Assembly: GCA_944323805.1 (NCBI GenBank) | Contig: CALUTW010000003.1 | Span: 1-64,000 of the forward strand | Source of the DNA: an uncultured Bacteroidales bacterium | Lineage (GTDB): Bacteria; Bacteroidota; Bacteroidia; Bacteroidales; UBA932 | Length of the DNA stretch: 64,000 bases | Direction: 5' to 3' | Shown: positions 28,001-36,317 of the stretch, one piece after another | Layout of the letters: each line of letters starts with the position of its first letter | Numbering within the stretch: position 1 is the first letter of the stretch | Translations under genes and position numbers: made by a program | The notes under the pieces: model-generated | Databases searched by the model: none | Told to the model about the DNA's origin: nothing | What the model saw: the letters and a program-made list of their open reading frames with translations, nothing else

Positions 28001-28485
28001 TCGGAGGTACTTTCGCATATAAGGGGCTTGACTTTGCAATAGCGTTTCAAGGCGTCTACGGAAATGAGATACTGAATCTCAACCGCCGCTATCTTGACAA
28101 TATGGAAGGCAATACGAACGGGACGGTAGCTGCCTACTGGCGCTGGAAGAGCCCATCGGATATAGGCGACGGCAATACCAACAGGGCAAACCGCAAGCAG
28201 ACGGGCAATAATTCCCGTACTTCCACATGGCATATCGAGGACGGCTCGTATCTGAGGCTCCAGAACATCGCTGTGGGCTATACCCTGCCCCAGAAGTGGA
28301 CAAGTAAGGCATATATACAGAGACTCCGCATCTATCTTTCGGCCCAGAACCTTTTCACATGGACGGAATATTCAGGATACAATCCTGAGGTCAGCGGCAG
28401 TACGAGTGCACTGACTCCAGGAGAGGATTACGGTACTTATCCTCTTGCCAGGACATTTATGGTGGGCTTGAACATCACATTCTAA
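25087..28485 (+). CDS. SusC/RagA-type TonB-dependent receptor with STN domain
   Basis: A 1132-residue outer-membrane importer. A signal peptide (residues 1-30) is followed by an STN domain (about 37-110; SLEFENAPLSQVMETIKDQS) that signals to FecR. Next come a carboxypeptidase-like beta domain (ITGTVLDGSGMPVPGAAV, about 115-190) and the plug with DPLYIVDGVPMENG and AAIYGSRGSNGVILITTKKG. A 22-strand barrel region ends in RTFMVGLNITF with the terminal Phe needed for assembly. It heads a seven-gene operon, with the SusD partner 12 bp downstream. The ligand is unknown; downstream enzymes suggest a phosphodiester rather than a plain glycan. Confidence 0.95.
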   Translation: MNKKQGILQFFCRLLILVAVSVLSVHQMNAATQREGSVSLEFENAPLSQVMETIKDQSQCLFVNKGVDVSRTVSIKASDKTVREVCELLFVPLNIRFTIEGSTIIIENGPEKSVITGTVLDGSGMPVPGAAVLVKGTTAGTITDLDGNFNISATPDNVLIFSSIGYETVEVPVGNRATFDITLKDDSIMLESAVAIGYGVVNKRDLSTAISSIKADDIANQPISDFRQSMAGKMPGVQVMQTSGDPEGSVMVRIRGISSATAGNDPLYIVDGVPMENGLNNLNSNDIESMEVLKDASSAAIYGSRGSNGVILITTKKGISENLQVSYDGYYGIEQVSKKIDLMNAYQYAQVSKEAHDAAYYDLNPGGTAPNGDRPESFMNYPVELIPYLNGEPGLTDTDWQDAIFRTASTTSHNISISRSGENVNFFISGNYYYKEGIIINSDFEKYSFRLNLDGKWKRFRYGVNFSPSYSKSNKVNASGSYGSGGIVQSALTSCPIWPVYNSDGSFNFQGNGYWRIGNDYQHNEVLNPVALATLQSEVIDRMAMTGRAFIGLDIVKGLSFQTSVGGSFYGAIDNKYRSSELPLLGKDYYDAKSNPEGYASAGFYFNWIVENQFTYDRTFGDHKLNIVLVQSAQKETYKTLNVTATDYPNDHNQTIGGGIVSDGDSRTEQWTLASYLMRAQYSYKGKYMFSAAIRADGSSRFGENNRWGYFPSASAAWRISGEPFFRETPALSWVSDLKLRASYGQTGNFQIGNYRHLATMGTDDYILGTGNGSLVNGYRPTDVANPDLTWEKTSMFNAGLDLSVLNGYFGLTAEYYYANTTDMLLEVPIPHLTGYSTTLMNIGKVNNRGWELSATSAHSFANGISYSFNANWAKNTNEVKALGANDAPIIKSGSVDHAYYITQVGEPIGSYYLLVQDGIFRNEEDLMSYPHVSNARPGDFRFVDIDGDGEIDLEKDRTIVGNYMPDFTYGFGGTFAYKGLDFAIAFQGVYGNEILNLNRRYLDNMEGNTNGTVAAYWRWKSPSDIGDGNTNRANRKQTGNNSRTSTWHIEDGSYLRLQNIAVGYTLPQKWTSKAYIQRLRIYLSAQNLFTWTEYSGYNPEVSGSTSALTPGEDYGTYPLARTFMVGLNITF

Positions 28486-28497
28486 AACGGACAGGCA

Positions 28498-29892
28498 ATG
28501 AAAAAAATAAAATTGATATTTCCGGTGCTGGTGGCTTTTTCACTGGTGTCATGCGGCAAGGACTTCTTTGATCTGAGCCCGAATTATGAGGTGGCCGTGG
28601 ACAATACCTTCAAGACGGCCGAAGACTTTGATGTGGCGGTAAAAGGCTGCTATGCAAAGCTTCAGGGCCAGGTAAACTATTATCTTGAATTATGCGAATA
28701 CAGGAGTGACAATCTGTATCTCAGTGCCCCTACGGCCGGGACGCAGGACAGGTACGACATCGACCAGTTCAGGGAGACTCCGTCAAACGGCATAATAGAA
28801 GATGCCTGGGCCAATTTCAATAACGGGGTTTACCGGTGCAACATGGTACTTGACCGCATAGATGCGGCACAGATAGACGGGACCCTGAAGTCCCAGTATA
28901 AGGGCGAGGCCCTGTTTGTCCGGGCATTGACATATTTCAACATGTATCGGCTATGGGGCGGTGTTCCGGTAACCAGAAAGGTCGTTTCTGTGGCCGAGGC
29001 CCTGAAGATAGGAAGAAGTACGGAGCAGGAGATGTATGATCTTATCGCCGGGGATCTTGAAACAATTGTCGGGGAAGGCATGCTTCCGGTCTCGTACAAT
29101 GATGCAGATGCCGGCCGGGCGACAATGGGGGCGGCGAAGGCCCTGCTTGGGAAAGTATATCTGACATTCGGGCAGCCGCAGAAGGCTGCGGACATATTGG
29201 ATGACCTTATCGGCCAGTATTCCCTCCTGAAGGATGTCGCAGATGTGTTCAATGTATCTAATAAGATGAATCCCGAGATCATATTCGCTGTCAGATTCAA
29301 CAAGGAGGTTGTAGGAGAAGGACACGGAGCATGGTTCTCAATTACCAATCTGACAGACAATTCCGGTCAGACACCGGTCCTCAAGGGGTTATATGACGGT
29401 CCGGATGCACGCAGACAGCTCATAGAATATGTCCAGGTATCCGGGGTAAATCTGTGTCTGATGCGCAAATTCATGGATACGCCTGATGCTACCACAAATC
29501 AGTATGGTAATGACCAGATTCTTCTCCGCTATGCCGATGTGCTGCTTATGTATGCTGAAGCATTGAATGAAGTCGCCTATAACGGCAGCCAGGATTCCCC
29601 TGCATTGGCTGCATTGAACCAGGTCCATGTCCGTGCAGGGCTTGATCCACTGAATATAACGGAACTTCCGGACCAGGACGCTTTCCGCAGGGCCGTCTGC
29701 ATTGAAAGGCAGAAGGAATTCCCGTACGAGGGGCATCGCTGGTTTGACCTTGTACGTATGGGGTATGCGGCAGAGGCTGTTGCTGCCGAGGGCCATGCAA
29801 TCCAGAACTGGCAGATGCTGTATCCGATTCCGACTACAGAATTGGAACGCATAAACAATCCTTCATTACTTTGGCAAAATCCCGGATATTGA
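28498..29892 (+). CDS. SusD/RagB-like outer-membrane lipoprotein
   Basis: Surface lid protein of the SusC importer, 464 residues. The lipobox FSLVSC gives a lipidated Cys at about residue 19. Typical SusD features follow: TAEDFDVAVKGCYAKLQG, YKGEALFVRALTYFNMYRLWGGVPV, the TPR-like helices, LLRYADVLLMYAEALNE, and ERQKEFPYEGHRWFDLVRMG. The C-terminus reads MLYPIPTTELERINNP, the family ending. It starts 12 bp after the SusC gene and runs almost directly into the next lipoprotein gene. Confidence 0.95.
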   Translation: MKKIKLIFPVLVAFSLVSCGKDFFDLSPNYEVAVDNTFKTAEDFDVAVKGCYAKLQGQVNYYLELCEYRSDNLYLSAPTAGTQDRYDIDQFRETPSNGIIEDAWANFNNGVYRCNMVLDRIDAAQIDGTLKSQYKGEALFVRALTYFNMYRLWGGVPVTRKVVSVAEALKIGRSTEQEMYDLIAGDLETIVGEGMLPVSYNDADAGRATMGAAKALLGKVYLTFGQPQKAADILDDLIGQYSLLKDVADVFNVSNKMNPEIIFAVRFNKEVVGEGHGAWFSITNLTDNSGQTPVLKGLYDGPDARRQLIEYVQVSGVNLCLMRKFMDTPDATTNQYGNDQILLRYADVLLMYAEALNEVAYNGSQDSPALAALNQVHVRAGLDPLNITELPDQDAFRRAVCIERQKEFPYEGHRWFDLVRMGYAAEAVAAEGHAIQNWQMLYPIPTTELERINNPSLLWQNPGY

Positions 29893-29910
29893 TAAATGAT
29901 GATGATTATT

Positions 29911-31854
29911 ATGAGAAAAATACTGTTTTTTGTTGCTTTGGCCTGTACTTTTGCAATGGCCGGATGTTCTGAAGAGCTCAAGGAGGCTTCATTTGATCTG
30001 TATCAGGTGGCGGAAGTGACGGCTGTCGGAGGTGACGGCTGTGCGACAGTCGCCTGGACAGCCCAGGAAGAGAAGCCGTTACCATTGGAATATCTTATAA
30101 CATGGACTGCCGACAATCCTGAAATCCCGGGCGGATCGCAGACAACCGAGGCTTCCGTGCATGAATTGCTGGTGGAGGACCTTGTGAATGACTGTGCATA
30201 CACTTTTGCCGTACAGGCAAGGTATGAAAACGGGCTGTCAATGAAAGTGACTGCCGTGTGCACTCCGAAGTCCACAAGGGTTGCAGTCTCTGATTTCAAG
30301 GCAATGGCCGGAGACGAAAGGGTGTTCCTGTCATGGACAGCACCCGCAACGGAGCTTGAATATGTCTGCCGTGTGTCGGTATCTGCCGGAGACTCGGAGA
30401 TAAATACAATTGAAGTGCCGTCCTCCGAGACAAGCTGCCTCGTCGAGGGTCTTGTCAACGGCACTGAATATACCTTTGCCCTGACGGCGGTCTATGCTCA
30501 CGGGGATTCCGATACCGTGACTGCAACGGCAACACCGGGAGAGATAGATCCGATTGTTGTCACTCCGGCCGTGCTGCGTCAGTTCCAGCTCGGCACATTT
30601 GAATTTAATCCTGCATATTTTGTCCAGGGAGAAATTGCTGCAGTCAAGTGGGATTTCGATGACGGGATGACATCTGAGGATATGACGGCAACACATCTGT
30701 TTACTGAAACCGGACAATATGAGGTGTCTTTGACGGTAACATATGACAATGAAAAGACAGAGCAGGCGAAAGTGTCGGTCACTGTAGAACCGTTTGCGTG
30801 GACAACCGCATCCGGAACAGGCTATCAGAAATCTTCGAATATCGTCTTTTCCCATGATGGACAGACATTCTATACGCTGGCCCAGACTGATAAGAAACTT
30901 CTTGCAATCAGCGCAATCACGGGAGAAAAGCTCTGGGAATACGCTACTTCTGCCGCAACATACGGTGCAGGTCCGGCTGTGGGACCGGACGGCACGATTT
31001 ATTTCGGGACTGAGGACGGGGACGGATCTTTCTATGCCGTATTGCCTTCAGGAGCCCTGAAATGGAAAGTTACAATGGGGGCGGCAGTCAAGGCAAGTCC
31101 TGCTGTCACATCTGACGGGACAGTATATGTGCTGGCTGACAAAGGGAATCTTGCCGCCCTTGATGCAGCATCCGGAACCGCAAAATGGTCTGAGACACTT
31201 GATGGCAATGCCGGAGGCGTCATCGTGGATGCCGACGGGACTGTATATGCCGGTACATCCAAAGGCATCTGGGCATTTGACGGGACAGGCGGATTGATAT
31301 GGAAAAGCGAGACTGCCTACAGTGTGACGGAGAGAGGAGGTTCTCTGGCAGTGGCAGGAGATGTCCTTTATGCCGTGCTGAAAGGCAAAGGCGGCTGTGT
31401 TGCGCTCAGTACTTCGGACGGCAAGCAGCTATGGCAGTACAAGACAACGGAAAACGACTGCTATCATCCGGTAGTGGATGCCGACGGGACAGTATACTTC
31501 TGCGAAAAGAGCGGTTATCTCTTTGCGGTCGACAAGACCGGAAATGAGGTCTGGAAAGATGCTACGGACAAGAATTACATATACTCCGGTTTTGCACTCG
31601 GTGCAGACGGCAAGGCGTATATTTCCCAGTATGCATCGCCTTTCTATCTTCTTTCCTTTGAAAAGGACGGGACACGTTCCGTGGTGACGGTAATCGGGGC
31701 CCAGACCATGAGCCCGGTTTCGATAGGTCCTGACAGGCGCATATATTATGGGCTTAACGGTTCTGTCGCGGCATATGATATCAAGTCTGACCTGGCTTCG
31801 GAAGGCTGGCCTGTGAGAGGATATGACCGCCAGGGAACAAATTCTTTGAAGTGA
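29911..31854 (+). CDS. Lipoprotein with FN3, PKD and PQQ-like beta-propeller domains
   Basis: About 647 residues from the ATG at 29911 (a run of in-frame ATGs begins at 29896). The lipobox is FAMAGC. Two fibronectin type III domains follow (about 20-115 and 115-205; NDCAYTFAVQARYENG and NGTEYTFALTAVYAHG). A PKD domain is next (about 215-290; AAVKWDFDDGMTSEDM, EVSLTVTYDN). The rest is a beta-propeller of PQQ-binding-like repeats such as GTVYVLADKGNLAALDAASG and GTVYFCEKSGYLFAVDKTG. It holds the position of a SusE/SusF-type surface binding protein, so I infer a ligand-binding role. Its stop overlaps the next start (TGATG). Confidence 0.85.
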   Translation: MRKILFFVALACTFAMAGCSEELKEASFDLYQVAEVTAVGGDGCATVAWTAQEEKPLPLEYLITWTADNPEIPGGSQTTEASVHELLVEDLVNDCAYTFAVQARYENGLSMKVTAVCTPKSTRVAVSDFKAMAGDERVFLSWTAPATELEYVCRVSVSAGDSEINTIEVPSSETSCLVEGLVNGTEYTFALTAVYAHGDSDTVTATATPGEIDPIVVTPAVLRQFQLGTFEFNPAYFVQGEIAAVKWDFDDGMTSEDMTATHLFTETGQYEVSLTVTYDNEKTEQAKVSVTVEPFAWTTASGTGYQKSSNIVFSHDGQTFYTLAQTDKKLLAISAITGEKLWEYATSAATYGAGPAVGPDGTIYFGTEDGDGSFYAVLPSGALKWKVTMGAAVKASPAVTSDGTVYVLADKGNLAALDAASGTAKWSETLDGNAGGVIVDADGTVYAGTSKGIWAFDGTGGLIWKSETAYSVTERGGSLAVAGDVLYAVLKGKGGCVALSTSDGKQLWQYKTTENDCYHPVVDADGTVYFCEKSGYLFAVDKTGNEVWKDATDKNYIYSGFALGADGKAYISQYASPFYLLSFEKDGTRSVVTVIGAQTMSPVSIGPDRRIYYGLNGSVAAYDIKSDLASEGWPVRGYDRQGTNSLK

Positions 31855-32747
31855 TGCAGGCTAAATTTGTCATAACGGCAATCCTTGCATTCTGTCTGAT
31901 GCATCCTGCCTCTGCCCGGCGGCTTGAGGCAGGGACATCGACAGCGCTGTGGGGCAAGGCATATGCCGCAGAAGAACTGAATGAGGCCAGGTCCGCCGGG
32001 ATAAATTATATCGAGGTGGCTGTCAATCAGAGCTATCGCGGAGTCCCTCAGGATGAGGTCATTCCGAGAATGCGTGCCTGTGCGGAAATAATTGCCGGAT
32101 CAGGAGTCAAAGTCTGGTCTGTGCATCTGCCTTTTTCCAGGAAGCTGGATATTTCCGTAGTGAACGATTCCCTTCGTGCAGAGAATGTCCGGTTCCTGTC
32201 TGAGATGATACGCTTGTGCAAGGAACTGTATTCTCCCGAGCGCTTTGTCCTTCATCCGAGCTCGGAACCGATAAGTCCGGAGGAGCGGGAGCACCGTATA
32301 GCCTGTGCCATAGCTTCGATCAGGGAGCTGAAAGCTGCGGCAGATGATGCCGGAGTCCCGCTGTGCATAGAGAATCTTCCCAGGACATGCCTCGGCAATA
32401 CACCTGAAGAGCTTGTAAGGATTGTCGATGCCGTTCCGGGAGTGTATATATGCTTTGACACCAATCATTATGTCAAAGGTACGACAGGGCATTTCATCGA
32501 GGTGGCCGGCAACAGGATAAAGACGGTGCATATCTCGGACTTCGATTATGAGAATGAGTGCCACTGGCTCCCGTATGACGGTAATATAAAATGGGGGGAT
32601 TTCCTTCTGGACATTGTCTCCAAAGCCGGTTATGACGGAGTATTCATGTATGAAGTCAAGAAACGGGCGGACGGCTCGAAGGCTACCGTGAAAGATGTTG
32701 CCGGAAGTTTCGGAAAAATGAGAGAAGAGTATAAAAAGTTAAAATGA
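31854..32747 (+). CDS. Secreted TIM-barrel protein of the sugar phosphate isomerase/epimerase type
   Basis: About 297 residues related to xylose isomerase-like TIM barrels (AP endonuclease 2 superfamily). A signal peptide (MQAKFVITAILAFCLMHPASA) predicts export, unusual for sugar isomerases. Barrel motifs include YIEVAVNQ, VWSVHLPFS, RFVLHPSSEP, PLCIENLPR, YICFDTNHYVKG, KTVHISDFDYENECHWLPYDG and FMYEVKKR. His, Glu and Asp at strand ends suggest a metal site. The start is coupled to the preceding stop; a GTG one codon earlier overlaps it. Neighbours suggest it acts on the imported ligand or its alcohol moiety in the periplasm. The exact reaction is unknown. Confidence 0.82.
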   Translation: MQAKFVITAILAFCLMHPASARRLEAGTSTALWGKAYAAEELNEARSAGINYIEVAVNQSYRGVPQDEVIPRMRACAEIIAGSGVKVWSVHLPFSRKLDISVVNDSLRAENVRFLSEMIRLCKELYSPERFVLHPSSEPISPEEREHRIACAIASIRELKAAADDAGVPLCIENLPRTCLGNTPEELVRIVDAVPGVYICFDTNHYVKGTTGHFIEVAGNRIKTVHISDFDYENECHWLPYDGNIKWGDFLLDIVSKAGYDGVFMYEVKKRADGSKATVKDVAGSFGKMREEYKKLK

Positions 32748-32754
32748 CAATCAT

Positions 32755-33783
32755 ATGAAACTATATTTGAAATTACTGTCAGCGGCAGCCGTTGTCGCGG
32801 GGCTTTTGGCCTGCAGCAGGAATGATGCGGACTGGGTTGTCTCTCAGCAAGAGCCGAGCAGGGCTCCTGAGACAATGGAATCATTGTGGAAGACTTCCCC
32901 TCTGGACGTGGACGATGTCAGGCGTGGACTGTTCTCGATAATCCAGTCCTATGCCGATACTTGTGCAAGCATGACATTCTCCAGGTTCCTGGAAGGGGAG
33001 GACTGGCTGGCCAGTTCCCTTGTAAGATACAATGATATCCTGGCGTGCTATAATGCGGCATTCGACCGTGTCCTTGACGCTCTTGCAGATGAAGCTCCGG
33101 CTGACGGGGAAGTCCATATATGGATGCTGTATAATATGGGATATGTGGTCAGGACCGCTTCCGGGTCTTTCGGGATAGATATCTATCATCGCAGAGGTGC
33201 GGAACTCGCCCCTTATCTTGATTTCTATGCATCAACGCATGTCCATCAGGATCACAGGTGCGATGCCCTTGCCGATGCCATGCTGGCAGCAGGGAAGCCT
33301 GTGCTGACAAATTATCTGGACATCGCCGGTTATGAGTACACATCCGGAGAGGCGAAGGATTATTCGATAGGGAACTTCTCCATCCATTCTTTCATTACAA
33401 ACCACAATAACGGGGAGTCGAATGTCCCGGTTACCGTATTCAGGATAGACTGCGGCGCTGATGCCGGAAATCTTGTCCTGATGCATTCCGGGGACTCGAA
33501 TTTCCTTCCCGGGCAGTACGCGAGTGTAAAAGATGATAAGATCGATATCTACATACCGCGATATGCTCCGAATGAATTGACGGAGAACAATGTCATCGGC
33601 CAGGTATTCACGCCTGACTATGTACTGTTGTCCCACATCCTGGAATTGTCCCATTCCGATCCGGATTCATCACGGTGGACTCTGGAACAGGGGCTGACAA
33701 GGGCTTCATTGCTGGACTGTGATAATACATATATGCCTTTCTGGGGAGAAAAGCTTGTCTGGAAAGACGGAAAACTTCAGTAG
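32755..33783 (+). CDS. Lipoprotein with metallo-beta-lactamase fold
   Basis: A 342-residue protein with lipobox LLAC (Cys about residue 20). The first half is a helical region without a recognised domain (about 30-110). The second half is a metallo-hydrolase of the beta-lactamase fold. The metal motif STHVHQDH (His-x-His-x-Asp-His) follows YMGYVVRT-like strands, and LMHSGDSNF supplies the bridging Asp. LSHILELSHS may supply the last His. It resembles UlaG-like lactonases and phosphodiesterases, but I cannot choose between them. It lies between the TIM-barrel and GDPD genes with gaps of 7 and 2 bp. Confidence 0.75.
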   Translation: MKLYLKLLSAAAVVAGLLACSRNDADWVVSQQEPSRAPETMESLWKTSPLDVDDVRRGLFSIIQSYADTCASMTFSRFLEGEDWLASSLVRYNDILACYNAAFDRVLDALADEAPADGEVHIWMLYNMGYVVRTASGSFGIDIYHRRGAELAPYLDFYASTHVHQDHRCDALADAMLAAGKPVLTNYLDIAGYEYTSGEAKDYSIGNFSIHSFITNHNNGESNVPVTVFRIDCGADAGNLVLMHSGDSNFLPGQYASVKDDKIDIYIPRYAPNELTENNVIGQVFTPDYVLLSHILELSHSDPDSSRWTLEQGLTRASLLDCDNTYMPFWGEKLVWKDGKLQ

Positions 33784-33785
33784 AG

Positions 33786-34706
33786 ATGAAAAGGATCATT
33801 ATTATAATGTCTGTGCTTCTGGCCTTTGCCGGATGCACAGGCAATACTCAAGGCATAGAGCAGGGGACGAGGGCCGAAATTCTTCGGAACCGCCTCTTTT
33901 CCGGAGACACTTCTGCCGTATTGGTGGTCGCCCACAGGGGAGACTGGCGATATGCGCCGGAAAATTCCATAGCGGCCATAGAACATTCGATAGAAGCCGG
34001 TGTCGATATTGTTGAACTTGACCTGCAGCTGACAAAGGACAGTGTCCTGATAGTAATGCACGATGGCAGGCTTGACAGAACCACCACAGGAAAAGGCCGC
34101 GTGCAGGACTGGACACTCGATTCTATCCGGACGCTGAAGCTTAAGAACGGTTGCGGAATCCGGACAAGGCACGGAGTCCCTACATTGGAGGAAGCCATGC
34201 TGGCTGCAAAAGGACGGGTGCTGGTCAATCTTGACAAGGCTGACAGATATTTCGATCTGGTAATGCAGGTACTTGAAAAGACAGGTACAGTTCCGCAGGT
34301 AATAATGAAAGGAAGCAGGCCTGCGGAAGAGGTCGTTTCACTTTACGGGGAATATCTCGATGATGTCATCTACATGCCGGTAGTCAATCTTGACAGGAAA
34401 GATGCCCCGGAAATGATGGCGGACTATATCCGCAATCTTGACCCCTTAGCATATGAGCTTGTCTACGCTGACGGGAATATGACTGAACAGCCTCTCCTGA
34501 TGCGGACTCTTCTTAAGGGGAAAGCACTTATATGGTATAATACCCTATGGGATACCCTGTGCGGCGGCCATGACGATGATATGGCTCTGGACAATCCAGA
34601 TGCGGCTTATGGCTATCTTATTGATACGCTGGGTGCAAGGATAATCCAGACCGACAGGGCGGAATATCTGTTGGGGTATTTGCGGGCCAGAGGGTTGCAT
34701 GAATAA
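33786..34706 (+). CDS. Glycerophosphodiester phosphodiesterase family lipoprotein
   Basis: A 306-residue GDPD-fold enzyme with lipobox LLAFAGC (Cys about residue 17). The family motifs are clear: VVAHRGDWRYAPENS (catalytic His-Arg and Glu-Asn) and IVELDLQLTKDSVLIVMHDGRLDRTTTG, with ELD metal ligands and the second catalytic His in MHD. Next come GVPTLEEAM and the KGK-type C-terminal strand. Such enzymes cut glycerophosphodiesters to glycerol 3-phosphate and an alcohol. Lipidation places it in the periplasm or at the outer membrane. Its last bases overlap the start of a glycerol-3-phosphate-type transporter, which fits that product. Confidence 0.9.
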   Translation: MKRIIIIMSVLLAFAGCTGNTQGIEQGTRAEILRNRLFSGDTSAVLVVAHRGDWRYAPENSIAAIEHSIEAGVDIVELDLQLTKDSVLIVMHDGRLDRTTTGKGRVQDWTLDSIRTLKLKNGCGIRTRHGVPTLEEAMLAAKGRVLVNLDKADRYFDLVMQVLEKTGTVPQVIMKGSRPAEEVVSLYGEYLDDVIYMPVVNLDRKDAPEMMADYIRNLDPLAYELVYADGNMTEQPLLMRTLLKGKALIWYNTLWDTLCGGHDDDMALDNPDAAYGYLIDTLGARIIQTDRAEYLLGYLRARGLHE

Positions 34707-36063
34707 AATCCGTGACATGAATCCATTGAAATTCTTTTCCATATCTCCGGCTTCGGAACCGTTGTCCGACCCGGATAGGATCAAGTCCCGTTATGCACGG
34801 CTCCGCTGGTCATTCTTTCTTTCAGCTACATTCGGATACGGACTGTACTATGTGTGCCGTCTGAGCCTGAACGTCATCAAGAAGCCTGTGGTCGATGCCG
34901 GAGTGCTTTCCGAGGCGGAACTTGGCATGATAGGCTCGGGTCTCTTCATTACCTATGCGGTAGGAAAGCTTTCGAACGGTTTTCTCGCAGACAGGAGCAA
35001 TATCCGCCGTTTTATGGCGGCAGGACTTCTTGTCACTGCTCTTATAAATCTTATTCTCGGATTTTCCACATCGTTCGCAGTGTTCATGGTATTGTGGGCA
35101 ATCAACGGCTGGGCCCAGTCCATGGGAGCCGCACCCTGTGTCGTCGGCCTTTCAAGGTGGTTCGGCAATAAGGAAAGAGGGACATTCTATGGGCTCTGGT
35201 CGTCGAGCCACAATATCGGCGAGGCACTTACATTTATTGTTACGGCTGCCATTGTCGCATCTCTCGGATGGCAGTGGGGATTCAGGGGTGCAGCGGTCCT
35301 CGGCTTTGCCGGATTTCTGGCGGTTGCACTATTCATGCGTGATACCCCGCAGAGCTGCGGCCTCCCTCCTGTTTCGGTATATAAGGGGGATTCCCCGGTG
35401 CAAACCGCAGGGGAGGAAACGGATACCAGGACCGTAGGGGAATATCAGAAAGAGGTGCTGAAGAATCCGGCGGTATGGATGCTGGCTCTTGCAAGTGCCT
35501 TTATGTACATATCCAGATATGCTGTTAACAGCTGGGGGATTTTCTTTCTGGAGGCGAATAAAGGCTATTCCAATCTGGAGGCAAGCTCTGTCATTTCTAT
35601 CAGTTCGGTATGCGGAATCATAGGTACAGTGGCATCGGGATTTGTCTCCGACCGGTTTTTCGGTGGCAGGAGGAATGTGCCGGCACTGATATTCGGCCTT
35701 ATGAATATCCTCGGACTTGCCCTTTTCATTTTTGGCCCGGCGGACTGTTTCTGGCTGGATGCTGTCAGCATGGTCATATTCGGTCTGGCCATAGGCGCCC
35801 TGATATGCTTTCTCGGAGGGCTTATGGCTGTTGACATAGTATCGAAAAAGGCATCCGGTGCCGCCCTCGGTATTGTAGGCATAGCCAGCTATGTCGGGGC
35901 GGCACTTCAGGATCTTATCAGCGGATTTGCAATCCAGGGCGGAAAGTCAGTTGCGGATGGTGTTCTTTCGTATGATTTTTCCGTCGTATCATGGTTCTGG
36001 ATAGGTGCAGCCGTCCTGTCTGTGATATGTACACTGACGGTGTGGAATGTCAGGGCTGAATGA
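34699..36063 (+). CDS. Organophosphate:phosphate antiporter (GlpT/UhpT-type MFS)
   Basis: A 454-residue, 12-helix major facilitator protein of the organophosphate/phosphate antiporter group that imports glycerol 3-phosphate or hexose phosphates against phosphate. Signatures include YARLRWSFFLSATFGYGLYY and CRLSLNVIKKPVV in the first helices, and GKLSNGFLADRSNIRRFM in the helix 2-3 loop. NGWAQSMGAAPCVVGLSRWF and ERGTFYGLWSSSHNIGEALT follow. It overlaps the GDPD gene by 8 bp and ends the operon. I infer glycerol 3-phosphate as substrate. An inverted-repeat terminator follows 24 bp after the stop. Confidence 0.9.
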   Translation: MNKIRDMNPLKFFSISPASEPLSDPDRIKSRYARLRWSFFLSATFGYGLYYVCRLSLNVIKKPVVDAGVLSEAELGMIGSGLFITYAVGKLSNGFLADRSNIRRFMAAGLLVTALINLILGFSTSFAVFMVLWAINGWAQSMGAAPCVVGLSRWFGNKERGTFYGLWSSSHNIGEALTFIVTAAIVASLGWQWGFRGAAVLGFAGFLAVALFMRDTPQSCGLPPVSVYKGDSPVQTAGEETDTRTVGEYQKEVLKNPAVWMLALASAFMYISRYAVNSWGIFFLEANKGYSNLEASSVISISSVCGIIGTVASGFVSDRFFGGRRNVPALIFGLMNILGLALFIFGPADCFWLDAVSMVIFGLAIGALICFLGGLMAVDIVSKKASGAALGIVGIASYVGAALQDLISGFAIQGGKSVADGVLSYDFSVVSWFWIGAAVLSVICTLTVWNVRAE

Positions 36064-36087
36064 CGTTCCGGCTTTGCCCGAATATAA

Positions 36088-36129
36088 AAAATTCCCTATA
36101 TTTACAGAGATTGAAATATAGGGAATTTT
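36088..36129. terminator. Perfect 16-bp inverted repeat, probable bidirectional terminator
   Basis: AAAATTCCCTATATTT (36088-36103) and AAATATAGGGAATTTT (36114-36129) are perfect complements around a 10-base loop. The A-rich start and T-rich end allow termination in either direction. It closes the Sus-like operon. Confidence 0.7.
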
Positions 36130-36307
36130 CCTATGGGAGAACAAGGAACTGGAATTCGACATTTTCTATTCCGGGGAGGAGGATCTGGGCAGTACGGCAA
36201 TACTTGATATCGGCAATACTCCGGAAATGGTTTTCACTATAGGAACGGCTGACTGTCGGGCATCGCTGGGCCTGTGTCTGCTGGCGCTGGATGACAGTGA
36301 TGCATAA
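36122..36307 (+). pseudogene. Possible gene remnant
   Basis: One frame is open for 61 codons between a TAG at 36119 and a TAA at 36305 and has the codon use of its neighbours. The peptide includes ENKELEFDIFYSGEEDLGS and AILDIGNTPEMVFTIGTADC. No ATG, GTG or TTG precedes it in frame, so it looks like the 3' end of a lost gene. The next real gene starts just after it. I do not recognise the family. Confidence 0.35.
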
Positions 36308-36317
36308 AATCATATCT

